Shown here: positions 18,152 to 25,863 of the stretch, one piece after another
How positions within the stretch are numbered: position 1 is the first letter of the stretch
How the letters are laid out: each line of letters begins with the position of its first letter
Assembly: GCF_000238095.2 (NCBI RefSeq)
Contig: NZ_JH815225.1
Coordinates: forward strand, 1,714,691-1,778,690
Direction: 5' to 3'
Source of the DNA: Peptoanaerobacter stomatis
GTDB taxonomy: Bacteria; Bacillota; Clostridia; Peptostreptococcales; Filifactoraceae
Length of the DNA: 64,000 nt
Program-made: the position numbers and the translations under genes
Notes under the pieces: model-generated
Database searches by the model: none
The model's input: only the letters and a program-made list of their open reading frames with translations
What the model was told of the DNA's origin: nothing

Positions 18152-19519
18152 TTATTTACATTTTTCTGAAATAAGCTGTGCGAGTTCGTTTGCCATAGTT
18201 GTTATCTTGTCTTCATCTTTTCCTTCTATCATTACCCTTACAAGAGGCTCTGTGCCTGACGGTCTTATAAGCACTCTGCCTTCCTGTGCCATATCTTCTT
18301 CTATCTGCTTAATTTTTTGAGCAATCTCCGGTATCTCCATATAAGTTTGCTTGAATTTGTTGTCTACTTTTGCATTTACCAAAACTTGAGGATATATGTC
18401 CATTATTTTTGCAAGTTCGCTCATTTTTTTCTTGCTTTGCTTCAATATGGAAGATAGTATTAACGAGCTTAATATTCCGTCACCTGTCGTGTTGTAGTCC
18501 AAAAATATTATATGTCCGGATTGTTCTCCGCCTATTGAATAACCGCATTTTAACATTTCTTCAAGTACATATCTGTCGCCTACACCTGTTATGCTCAAAT
18601 CTATATCGTTTTGTTTTGCTGATATGTGAAGCCCTAAATTGCTCATAACCGTAACTACGAGCTTGTTATCTTTTAATTTGTCTTGTTCTTTTAAATGCTT
18701 GGCACAGATGAGCATTATTTTGTCGCCGTCTACGATTTCTCCTTTTTCATCAACAGCTATAAGTCTGTCTGAATCGCCGTCATATGCCAAACCTATGTCG
18801 GCTTTTTGTTGTAATACGGCTTTTTGAAGATTTTGGGGATGAGTAGAGCCACAATCCCAATTTATGTTTAAGCCGTTAGGTTTGTCTGCTATGGTGTGTA
18901 CTGTAGCTTTTAATCTCTTAAATACTTCAGGTGCGATTTTATAAGCGGCACCGTTTGACGTATCCAATACCACTTTGAGACCTTTTAAATCTGTATTTAC
19001 AATTTTTTGTAAAAAATCCATATAAGCCTCTTTTGGATTCTCCCTTTTGACAAGTCTGCCTATGGCGTTGTGAGTAGGAGAATTTATAATATCTTTTTTG
19101 TTTTCCATTTGCTCGATTAAATCTTCGATTTCCTCTTCGATTGCATCTGCAAGTTTGAAGCCTTGTGAATTGAAAAATTTAATTCCGTTATATTCCATAG
19201 GATTGTGCGATGCGGATATAACCGTACCTATGTCAGCTTTAAAAAATCGTGTCAGATATGCAACAGCAGGTGTAGGAACTATACCGGCATCTATTACATC
19301 AATGCCTACGCTTGTAAAGCCCGCCATAAGAGCATATTTTAAAGTGTCCTTTGATATTCTTGTATCTGTGCCTATTATTGCAAGAGGTTTTTGTCCGTCG
19401 TGATGTGAATATTTACTTATGATATATCCACCTGCTCTTGCCAATTTGTATGCAAGTGTAGGAGTGAGTTCCTCATTGGCGATACCTCTGACTCCGTCTG
19501 TACCGAAATATTTTCTCAT
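18152..19519 (-). CDS. glmM: Phosphoglucosamine mutase
   Basis: GlmM interconverts glucosamine-6-phosphate and glucosamine-1-phosphate, feeding UDP-GlcNAc and peptidoglycan synthesis. The 455-residue protein opens with MRKYFGTDGVRG. It shows the phosphoserine loop ISASHNP (S104 is the likely phosphorylated residue), the Mg-binding loop DGDSDRL near 243 and the C-terminal phosphate-binding RPSGTEPLVRVM. The true start is the ATG at 19519, which follows ACAGGAGAAA. A longer frame adds 15 unrelated residues without a ribosome binding site. It is a stand-alone gene with its own terminator. It lies near no amino-sugar gene but connects metabolically to the nan locus at 31-41 kb. Confidence 0.96.
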   Translation of the reverse strand: MRKYFGTDGVRGIANEELTPTLAYKLARAGGYIISKYSHHDGQKPLAIIGTDTRISKDTLKYALMAGFTSVGIDVIDAGIVPTPAVAYLTRFFKADIGTVISASHNPMEYNGIKFFNSQGFKLADAIEEEIEDLIEQMENKKDIINSPTHNAIGRLVKRENPKEAYMDFLQKIVNTDLKGLKVVLDTSNGAAYKIAPEVFKRLKATVHTIADKPNGLNINWDCGSTHPQNLQKAVLQQKADIGLAYDGDSDRLIAVDEKGEIVDGDKIMLICAKHLKEQDKLKDNKLVVTVMSNLGLHISAKQNDIDLSITGVGDRYVLEEMLKCGYSIGGEQSGHIIFLDYNTTGDGILSSLILSSILKQSKKKMSELAKIMDIYPQVLVNAKVDNKFKQTYMEIPEIAQKIKQIEEDMAQEGRVLIRPSGTEPLVRVMIEGKDEDKITTMANELAQLISEKCK

Positions 19520-19721
19520 ATAATTTTCTCCTGTTTTTTTATAATAATTTAATTTGCTTATCAAAATAAATAATATTTGTAAGATGATATTTTCAGTGTA
19601 TACAAGATATTTAATGATTAATACTGATATCTAAGAAACATAGATGTTATATAATAAAAAATATCTAAATAATTATAACATAATTTATGAAAATGTAACA
19701 GTTTTCGTTAAATTAATGCAA

Positions 19722-19762
19722 ATAAAAAAACAAAGAGATGTGAAAAATACATTTCTTTGTTT
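19722..19762 (-). terminator. Intrinsic terminator downstream of hemC
   Basis: AAACAAAGAGATGT (from 19728) pairs with ACATTTCTTTGTTT (to 19762) with one G-T pair. On the minus strand the stem is followed by TTTTTTT. Confidence 0.85.
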
Positions 19763-19781
19763 TCTGTTCCTTTAAAGTCAA

Positions 19782-20663
19782 TTATATTTTGGACATTATT
19801 TTTTTTGCGAGGTCTATTCCTAAATTTTCGGGTGCTTGTGATATTTGTTCGTCATATATGAATGAAGTGCCGTCTATATCTGATTTAAAGCCGATTATTT
19901 TATAGATATTGTCTTTTTTTGTGCAGTATGCACCTGCGGGTGAGTGGCAACCTCCACCTATATAGTCTAAGAATTCTCTTTCTTGCATGACACAGTCCAT
20001 AGTAGTTTTGTCGTTTATTTTTTCGAGCATAGAGATTATTTCTTCGTTGTCGGATGTGGTTTCTACACATATACAGCCTTGTCCTGAGGCTGATATGAAA
20101 GGAAGTTCCTGATAATTTACATCTTTTAGCATATCGAGCCTTTTTAAACCTGCTTTTGCGAGAACTATTGCGTCAAAATTTTCTTCTTTCATTTTTCTCA
20201 ATCGTGTTTGGATGTTGCCTCTTATGTTGCAGATTTCAAAGCCTGGACTTATTTTTTTGAGCTGTACTTCTCGTCTTATGGAGGAGGTACCTATTTTTGC
20301 ATTTTTTGGCAAATCATATATATTTGAGCAGTTTTTTGCGAATATCATTATATCTTTGTTGGTGTCACGTTTGATATATGCGCTTATCTGCAAGTTTTCG
20401 CTTAGTTGTGTGGGGATGTCTTTGAGTGAGTGGACTGCCATGGATACTTCACCTTTTATGAGCATATCTTCGATTTCTTGTGTAAATAGTCCTTTTGAGC
20501 CTATTTGTGACAGTTTGTTATTGAGATTTTTGTCTCCTAAGGTATCGATGGTTACAATTTCAAATTTAATATTCGGATATATTTTTTTGAGCATATCGAC
20601 TACGATTTGCGTTTGTTTGAGTGCAAGCATACTTTTTCTGCTTGCTACTTTTATGATTTTCAT
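19782..20663 (-). CDS. hemC: Hydroxymethylbilane synthase
   Basis: HemC joins four porphobilinogen molecules into hydroxymethylbilane in tetrapyrrole synthesis. The 293-residue protein has the expected start (KVASRKSMLALKQTQIV), the arginine-rich GTSSIRREVQLKK segment, the RGNIQTRLRK motif and, near residue 239, GGGCHSPAGAYC, whose first cysteine carries the dipyrromethane cofactor. Only a precorrin-2 dehydrogenase lies upstream, beyond a 255-bp block of repeats. hemA, hemB, hemD and cobA are not in the window, so the pathway is probably for siroheme or corrinoids, with the rest elsewhere. Confidence 0.95.
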   Translation of the reverse strand: MKIIKVASRKSMLALKQTQIVVDMLKKIYPNIKFEIVTIDTLGDKNLNNKLSQIGSKGLFTQEIEDMLIKGEVSMAVHSLKDIPTQLSENLQISAYIKRDTNKDIMIFAKNCSNIYDLPKNAKIGTSSIRREVQLKKISPGFEICNIRGNIQTRLRKMKEENFDAIVLAKAGLKRLDMLKDVNYQELPFISASGQGCICVETTSDNEEIISMLEKINDKTTMDCVMQEREFLDYIGGGCHSPAGAYCTKKDNIYKIIGFKSDIDGTSFIYDEQISQAPENLGIDLAKKIMSKI

Positions 20664-20708
20664 AATGTCCTCATAAATTTTTTAAAATAATTTTATTGTA
20701 ATACAAAG

Positions 20709-20930
20709 GTTAATATAATAATGGATATTTTTGTTTTTAAAATTTTATTGGCTAAGTAAAATTAAGCATATTTAAAATAAACAAAATATACTAAAACCAA
20801 ATAGAAAAATAGTATTGCATAAATTTAATGAAATATAACAAATATTTATGGAAAACTCAGATAAATTGTCTATTATATGAGAGAATAGTAATATGCCTGT
20901 CTATTAATCAAACGAATATTAATATAAAGG
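20709..20930 (+). repeat. Intergenic repeat family A, copy 3, interrupted by family B
   Basis: The left part (20709-20785) carries the A core TTATTGGCTAAGTAAAATTA and the right part (20893-20930) looks like the A tail (CTATTAATCAAACGAATATT). The 107 bases between them align with family B. It fills the hemC-sirC gap and reaches into the last codons of the neighbouring gene. Confidence 0.6.
20786..20892 (-). repeat. Intergenic repeat family B, copy 2 (inside an A copy)
   Basis: From ATATACTAAAACC to GAATAGTAATA. It shares ATAGAAAAATAGTATTG, CATAAATTTAATGAAATAT and TTTATGGA with copy 1 at 2762. Its position inside family A suggests insertion. Confidence 0.6.
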
Positions 20931-21389
20931 AAAATTTTCCAGTTTTTCACATATATTTTTGGATAATTTGGGGTCATTTCCATAGGTTGTGATTGCTATG
21001 GCGTAATCATCGGTCTGTATTGAGGGCATATTTGCAAAATTGGAGCTTTCTTGATGTTTACAAAAATTTGCCAATATAAATCTGTTTTTTTGTGCAGTGC
21101 TTATATCTGAAAGTATTTTTCTTTGAGTTTTATCGTCATCAGTACAGGCAAAAATCATATCGTAGCCGTCTATGTCGCAGGATTCATATTTTTTTATTTC
21201 ATAGTGTATATTTTGTCTTGCTGATATGTTTGTTAGCTTGTCTTTTGATATGTCGAGCGATACAATCTTGATGTTTTTGCATATGTCTATAATTGAGCAC
21301 AGTTTTCTGTATCCTACTGTGCCAAGACCTATTATGAGCACGTTTATATCGGAGACGTCCAAGTTTATGGGATATAAGTTGTTTTGCAT
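20919..21389 (-). CDS. Precorrin-2 dehydrogenase-like protein (short siroheme synthase domain)
   Basis: This 156-residue protein has the NAD-binding Rossmann start of the CysG/Met8/SirC family (NVLIIGLGTVGYRKL, about residues 15-29), followed by the expected DGYDMIFACTDD region and NRFILANFCKHQESSNFANMP. Known members oxidise precorrin-2 to sirohydrochlorin, and some also insert iron. It is short: the C-terminal helical dimerisation and chelatase part of about 50-100 residues is absent, and the gene ends inside a repeat block. It may be a minimal dehydrogenase or a slightly truncated one. Upstream is the RNase E/G gene, 82 bp away. Confidence 0.8.
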   Translation of the reverse strand: MQNNLYPINLDVSDINVLIIGLGTVGYRKLCSIIDICKNIKIVSLDISKDKLTNISARQNIHYEIKKYESCDIDGYDMIFACTDDDKTQRKILSDISTAQKNRFILANFCKHQESSNFANMPSIQTDDYAIAITTYGNDPKLSKNICEKLENFPLY

Positions 21390-21471
21390 ATAATCACCTT
21401 GTGTTAAACTGATATTTGTTTGAAAAACGGATATATAATATGTTATTCAAAGTATGGAAATATAGCATTAT

Positions 21472-22821
21472 TTAGTGGATTTTTATGTTGAAATTACTTC
21501 TTTTTAGATAATCAGGTATTATTTTTATATTATATTTTTCTTCTAATATTTTTATATATTTATTAGTTTTTTCGCTTTCAAATGTAGGAATATGGATGTT
21601 GACGGATTTTATTTGTTCCAAGTTTTCTTCATCTGTGATTTGCATATTTGAGAGTTTTTCTGATATTTGCTCGAATATATATTCTACGGAATAGAGTTTG
21701 GTAAAATTTTTATCAAGCAATATCTCGGATATGGACAAGTCTTCTTTTTTTCTGATTATTTGCATAAGTGACAGCTTTGTAATTGATACTACGCTTGATT
21801 TTCTGTCGTCATTTTCCAATTGTGTATTCATTTGATTTATGAGATTTTTTGCGAGTTTATCGTCATTCATCTCTATGAAATCTATCAGAATTATCCCGCT
21901 TAAATCTCTGAGCATTATCTGTTTTGCGATTTCCGGTATTGCAATACTGTTTATGTGGTGTGCATTTTTGTTTTTGTCTTTGTATTTGAAATAGCCTGCG
22001 GAGTTTACGTCTATTACATACATTGCTTCTGTTTTTTGTATGTATAGATTAATTCCGTTTTGCATTGATATTTTATCGCTGAGCAGGGCATCTATCTGTG
22101 TGTTTATAAGATTTTTTTCGAACAGGTTTTCATTTTTGCAGATGATGTTATCTATCTTAAATGATGAGCGTTTTAATCTATCTGCTGTTTGTTTGTCGTT
22201 TATAATGAGCTCGTCTATATCTGTGTTCAGCTTTGATAAAAATAATTCTTCGCTTTCGTATTGTCTGTAAAGTAATTGGGGTTTTGATGTGAGTTTTGCT
22301 TTTAGCTTAATTTGAGAGTATATTTTGTCAAATTCTTCTGTTTCTGATATTGCACTGTGAATATCATCTTTCGTGCAGTTACTTCTCAATATTATTTTTG
22401 TGTCTGATAATATGGAGGGATTTATTGCATTTTTGAAAGTCTCTATTATCTCATCATCTTTTGATTTGTTTGATATGGACAGTCCGCTACTTCCTTTTAT
22501 ATAGATTGTATATTTTCCTACAAGTGTTATCTCGTCTGTGAGCTTAGGATTTTTTTCGTTGTTATAGATTTTTTTTATCTGGCAGAGCTTGTATTCAAAA
22601 TTGTCTTTGCCGTAGTAGTGCATAAAGCCGTCAGTATTTTCATCTAATGACAGAGAAAGCGAGCTCATAGATATGTTGTGTTTCTTTTTTTTTGCTATGA
22701 ATATATCTTTTTCAAAATATGGTTGATTTTTATCTGTTATTTTGAGTTTTTTGAGTATATCGTCTTTAAAATATGCTATTTTATCGAGAAAAAGTCCTTT
22801 TTGTATGATTATTTTTTTCAT
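21472..22821 (-). CDS. RNase E/G family protein without the zinc-link motif
   Basis: The 449-residue protein shows the RNase E/G catalytic core. Residues near 268-278 (YVIDVNSAG) and near 311-322 (GIILIDFIEM) hold both metal-binding aspartates, and LRDLSG lies between them. Family members cut single-stranded RNA at AU-rich sites. Two features are odd. The CPxC zinc-link that normally follows the core and joins dimers is missing; the region reads IIRKKEDLSISEILL instead. The N-terminal S1 part is also poorly recognisable. It sits 7 bp after the TIGR03936 gene, the usual neighbour of rng in Clostridia, but rplU and rpmA do not follow. Confidence 0.82.
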   Translation of the reverse strand: MKKIIIQKGLFLDKIAYFKDDILKKLKITDKNQPYFEKDIFIAKKKKHNISMSSLSLSLDENTDGFMHYYGKDNFEYKLCQIKKIYNNEKNPKLTDEITLVGKYTIYIKGSSGLSISNKSKDDEIIETFKNAINPSILSDTKIILRSNCTKDDIHSAISETEEFDKIYSQIKLKAKLTSKPQLLYRQYESEELFLSKLNTDIDELIINDKQTADRLKRSSFKIDNIICKNENLFEKNLINTQIDALLSDKISMQNGINLYIQKTEAMYVIDVNSAGYFKYKDKNKNAHHINSIAIPEIAKQIMLRDLSGIILIDFIEMNDDKLAKNLINQMNTQLENDDRKSSVVSITKLSLMQIIRKKEDLSISEILLDKNFTKLYSVEYIFEQISEKLSNMQITDEENLEQIKSVNIHIPTFESEKTNKYIKILEEKYNIKIIPDYLKRSNFNIKIH

Positions 22822-22828
22822 AATATTT

Positions 22829-23506
22829 TTATAACGCTCTGGTTATTTCTCCGTTTTCGTTCATATTATATGTGTCTGTCTTTGTTATTATGGTGAATGT
22901 GTCTTGCTCTAAACCTGATTGAGTGAGTATATATGAAAGAAGTGCTCGTGGGTTTAATGTCTTTGCGGAGGATGTGCATATGGTTGATTTTATTATGTTT
23001 TTTTCTTCGTCATAACTCAATTCTTCAATATACTCCTTCATATCGTAGGGTATTTCGTTGCCGCTTTTGCTTATTCTGCTGAACATTATTGTCTTGGATG
23101 AATTTATGGTGTCTATTGCATTCATTATGCTGCCAAAGTTTATTTCGTCGTCTATTTCAAATTCAAATTTGCTGTGTGTTATGAATGACATAAGGGCTTC
23201 GGTTTTATCTTCGAATTTTTTTGCTTTTGTGAAGATTATGCCTTCTACTGAGGCTGTGTTGTATCTTTCGATAAGTTCGTCTAAGGAAATGCTCTCGTCT
23301 TCCAATTCCAAGTCAATGTATTCGCAGTAGCTTTGCATTCCTACGGATAATGCAGGAGAAAATGAAGTTTTGGGATGTGGAGAAAAGCCTTGCGAGTATG
23401 AAAGTTTTATTCCTGCTCTTCTTGATATCCTCTCCATTAATTTTACTATGTCCAAGTGCGATATATATGAAATATCGCCTAATTTTTGATATTGAACTCT
23501 TATCAT
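22829..23506 (-). CDS. TIGR03936 family (DUF2344) radical-SAM-associated protein
   Basis: The 225-residue protein opens with IRVQYQKLGDISYISHLDIV and contains SYSQGFSPHPKTSFSPALSV, both typical of this family. Members are found fused or adjacent to TIGR03960 radical-SAM proteins and upstream of RNase E/G. The exact role is not settled, though a part in RNA modification or ribosome-linked processing has been suggested. Here the usual partner gene lies upstream but is separated by 413 bp holding a toxin-antitoxin locus. Confidence 0.9.
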   Translation of the reverse strand: MIRVQYQKLGDISYISHLDIVKLMERISRRAGIKLSYSQGFSPHPKTSFSPALSVGMQSYCEYIDLELEDESISLDELIERYNTASVEGIIFTKAKKFEDKTEALMSFITHSKFEFEIDDEINFGSIMNAIDTINSSKTIMFSRISKSGNEIPYDMKEYIEELSYDEEKNIIKSTICTSSAKTLNPRALLSYILTQSGLEQDTFTIITKTDTYNMNENGEITRAL

Positions 23507-23581
23507 CGATTACCTTTCTATATTTAATTGTATATACCAATTTCTATAATATTGTTGATACATATATAATTTATAAATAAT

Positions 23582-23602
23582 AAAAAAGACCTTCAAATGG
23601 TC
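23582..23602 (-). terminator. Terminator of the toxin mRNA
   Basis: On the minus strand GACC-ATTTGAA-GGTC is followed by TTTTTTATT. It is placed to end the toxin transcript after it has crossed the whole antisense RNA region. Confidence 0.65.
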
Positions 23603-23611
23603 AAATTTTTG

Positions 23612-23640
23612 TTGAAATTATTTGTTGTATGAAGTATAAT
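23612..23640 (+). promoter_or_regulatory. Promoter of the antisense antitoxin RNA
   Basis: TTGAAA (23612-23617) and TATAAT (23635-23640) are spaced by exactly 17 bp. No reading frame follows, only a short stretch that ends in a strong terminator at 23695-23728. Confidence 0.8.
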
Positions 23641-23646
23641 GTGTTT

Positions 23647-23728
23647 AGAAAAGGTAGTAAGCCTATCGGCTTTTCCCTTAGAGTGATTATTTATAAAAAC
23701 CACTGTAGTTGGGATACAGTGGTTTTTT
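23647..23728 (+). ncRNA. Predicted antisense antitoxin RNA
   Basis: An RNA of about 80 nt is predicted from the promoter at 23612-23640 and the terminator at 23695-23728. It lies opposite the 3' part of the toxin transcript, as in TxpA/RatA-type systems. Its 5' half repeats pieces of the toxin mRNA leader in the same order: AAAAGGTAGTA, then TTTTCCCTTA, then GAGTGATTAT, compared with GGGTGATTGT before the toxin ATG. The antitoxin gene therefore looks like an inverted, decayed duplicate of the toxin leader. No expression evidence exists here. Confidence 0.7.
23695..23728 (+). terminator. Terminator of the antisense RNA
   Basis: AAAAACCACTGTA and TACAGTGGTTTTT make a perfect 13-bp stem around GTTGGGA with a T run after it. 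Confidence 0.92.
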
Positions 23729-23733
23729 GTTGC

Positions 23734-23826
23734 CTAATTTTTATTATTGTTTATAAAAAGGGCTATGATTTGTAATATCAAATCTAAAGCCATAAGCATT
23801 ATGGTTATAACTTCAAATGTTGACAT
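23734..23826 (-). CDS. Small hydrophobic type I toxin (holin-like, TxpA/BsrG-type)
   Basis: This 30-residue peptide reads MSTFEVITIMLMALDLILQ, then IIALFINNNKN: a short N-terminal cap, one membrane-spanning helix and a polar, slightly basic tail. That is the pattern of the putative holin-like toxins of Firmicutes (MSTFE or MVTFE starts), which insert in the membrane. A very strong GGGGGTGA lies 6-7 bases before the ATG. The 3' side of the gene is overlapped by a convergent antisense RNA. It is too short for ordinary gene finders and sits between the TIGR03960 and TIGR03936 genes on their strand. Confidence 0.8.
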   Translation of the reverse strand: MSTFEVITIMLMALDLILQIIALFINNNKN

Positions 23827-23883
23827 ACAATCACCCCCTAACATTTAAAATTAGGGAAAAACACTGCATACTACCTTTTGCAT

Positions 23884-23912
23884 ATTATATCATAAAAAAA
23901 TATATTTTGAAA
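23884..23912 (-). promoter_or_regulatory. Promoter of the toxin mRNA
   Basis: On the minus strand TTTCAA and TATAAT are separated by 17 bp. The leader that follows carries AAAAGGTAGTATGC, shared with the antitoxin RNA start. Confidence 0.6.
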
Positions 23913-23919
23913 TTTATTT

Positions 23920-25767
23920 TTAACCGCATAGCCCTACGGCTATATCTTTGTTTACCATACATCCTGTGCAACCTTTTCTGCAATCATGTGTCAATTGTTC
24001 TTTTTTTGCACGTTCATTTTCTAAAATCAAATATCTTTTTGATACTCCGCAATCTATGTGGTCCCAAGGGAATATCTCTTCATAATCTCTTTGTCTTGTG
24101 GCGTAAAAATCTACGTCTAATCCGACTTCTTCAAACGCTTGTATCCAAGTGTCATAGTTGAAAAACTCACTCCAACCGTCCAATTTTGCGCCTAATTCGT
24201 ATGCTCTTAGTATTGCTTTTGACTGTCTTCTGTCACCTCTTGCAAGTACGGCTTCTATTCGAGATGTTTTAGGATCATGGTAGCTGAAGGATACATTTTT
24301 ATTTCGTATATTGTCTTTTATATAGAATTGTTTTTTCTTCATTTCGTCCAATGAGTTTTGACCGAACCACTGAAACGGAGTAAAAGGTTTTGGTACAAAA
24401 TGAGATGCACTCAGCGATACTCCCATTCTTGCGGTTAATTTGCCGTTATGCGTATCTTTGTAAATATTTAATGCTCTATATCCGAGTTTTCTAAGCTCGT
24501 CTAAGTCTTCATAAGTTTCATAAGGCAAGCCTATCATAGAATAAAGTTTCACTCTATGCCAACCGCTTGTGAATATTTTTGTAAGCGTGTCGTCCAAATC
24601 TGAAGTATCAACGCCTTTATTTATAACATCTCTCATTCTTTGAGAGCCTGCTTCCGGTGCGAATGTCATACCTGATTTTTTTACTTTTTGTACTTTTTGA
24701 GCGGTATCGAGTGAAAATCCGTCTAATCTCAGCGAAGGTAGTGATATGGCTGTTTTTTCATCTGAGTATATTTCATTTAATTCGTCTATCAGACCGTTTA
24801 TATCGGAGTAGTCACTGCTACTTAGAGAGGTTAATGATATTTCTTCGTATCCGGTAGAGTTGTACATTTGTTTTGATATGCTTTTCAAAGTTTCAAGTTT
24901 TCTTTCTCTTATCGGGCGGTATAGCATACCTGCTTGACAAAATCTGCAACCTCTTGTGCAACCTCTAAATATTTCAAGCATTATTCTTGAATGTACTATT
25001 TCTATATTTGGCACGATTATATTTTCCGGATAAAATGATTTGTCGAAGTCTTTTATTATTCTTTTTTTGATTTTTTGGGGAACACCTTCGTATTTTGGAG
25101 TGATGCTTTTAAAAGTGTTGTCATCGTTGTAACTTACATCATAAAATGCAGGGACGTATATGCCTTCTATATTCCTTGCAGCATCTAATAAAAATGCTTT
25201 TTTTGAATAGTTGGGAGAATTTTTGTGCTTTCTGTATAAATATAAAAACTCCACCATCATCTCTTCGCCTTCACCTATCTGCACAACATCTATAAAGTCT
25301 GCAATAGGCTCGCAGTTGTAAGCACAAGGTCCTCCTGCAACTATTATTGGATATTTGTCATCTCTGTCAGATGAATAATACGGTATATCTGCTAAATTGA
25401 ACATATTCAATATATTTGTGAATGACATTTCGTATTGCAATGTGAAGCCTAAAAAATCGAACTCGTGCATATTTGAGCGACTTTCAATGGAGAAGAGTTT
25501 GATGTTTTGTTTCCTCATCTCTTGTTCAAAGTCATCATTAGGTGCAAAAACTCTTTCGCACCAAGCATAGTCAAGTGAGTTTATCAGATTGTAAAGTATT
25601 TGCATACCCAAGTGGCTCATACCTATTTCGTATGTGTCGGGAAAAGCGAATGCAAATCTCACGTCAACGGAGTTTTTGTCCTTTATTACGGAGTTTTTTT
25701 CCTTGCCTATATATCTTCCGGGCTTTTCAACTTTGTTTAATATTTTATAAAATTGTTTATCCGTCAT
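23920..25767 (-). CDS. TIGR03960 family B12-binding-type radical SAM protein
   Basis: The 615-residue protein has an N-terminal B12-binding-like region (FPDTYEIGMSHLGMQ), the radical-SAM cluster motif GCTRGCRFCQAG near residues 265-276, FAPEAGSQRMRDVINKG further on and a cysteine-rich tail (CRKGCTGCMVNK plus a final CG). It is the standard upstream partner of the TIGR03936 protein. The reaction is unknown; the family is conserved in Clostridia next to RNase E/G. The ATG is preceded by CGAAAGGATAAAT. It may form an operon with smc 96 bp upstream. Confidence 0.92.
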   Translation of the reverse strand: MTDKQFYKILNKVEKPGRYIGKEKNSVIKDKNSVDVRFAFAFPDTYEIGMSHLGMQILYNLINSLDYAWCERVFAPNDDFEQEMRKQNIKLFSIESRSNMHEFDFLGFTLQYEMSFTNILNMFNLADIPYYSSDRDDKYPIIVAGGPCAYNCEPIADFIDVVQIGEGEEMMVEFLYLYRKHKNSPNYSKKAFLLDAARNIEGIYVPAFYDVSYNDDNTFKSITPKYEGVPQKIKKRIIKDFDKSFYPENIIVPNIEIVHSRIMLEIFRGCTRGCRFCQAGMLYRPIRERKLETLKSISKQMYNSTGYEEISLTSLSSSDYSDINGLIDELNEIYSDEKTAISLPSLRLDGFSLDTAQKVQKVKKSGMTFAPEAGSQRMRDVINKGVDTSDLDDTLTKIFTSGWHRVKLYSMIGLPYETYEDLDELRKLGYRALNIYKDTHNGKLTARMGVSLSASHFVPKPFTPFQWFGQNSLDEMKKKQFYIKDNIRNKNVSFSYHDPKTSRIEAVLARGDRRQSKAILRAYELGAKLDGWSEFFNYDTWIQAFEEVGLDVDFYATRQRDYEEIFPWDHIDCGVSKRYLILENERAKKEQLTHDCRKGCTGCMVNKDIAVGLCG

Positions 25768-25863
25768 ATTTATCCTTTCGGGTTAATACTATATATTTTA
25801 ATCCAACACTATATGGTGTTTTAACTCTAAACACTGCTTAAATAAGGGATGTTCAAACATATT

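Noticed and set aside
19520..19564. N-terminal extension of GlmM
   Set aside because: The extra 15 residues do not match the family and the ribosome binding site is placed for the ATG at 19519.
24657..24857. Plus-strand frames opposite the radical-SAM gene
   Set aside because: Hydrophobic and basic shadow frames of a long, well-conserved gene.
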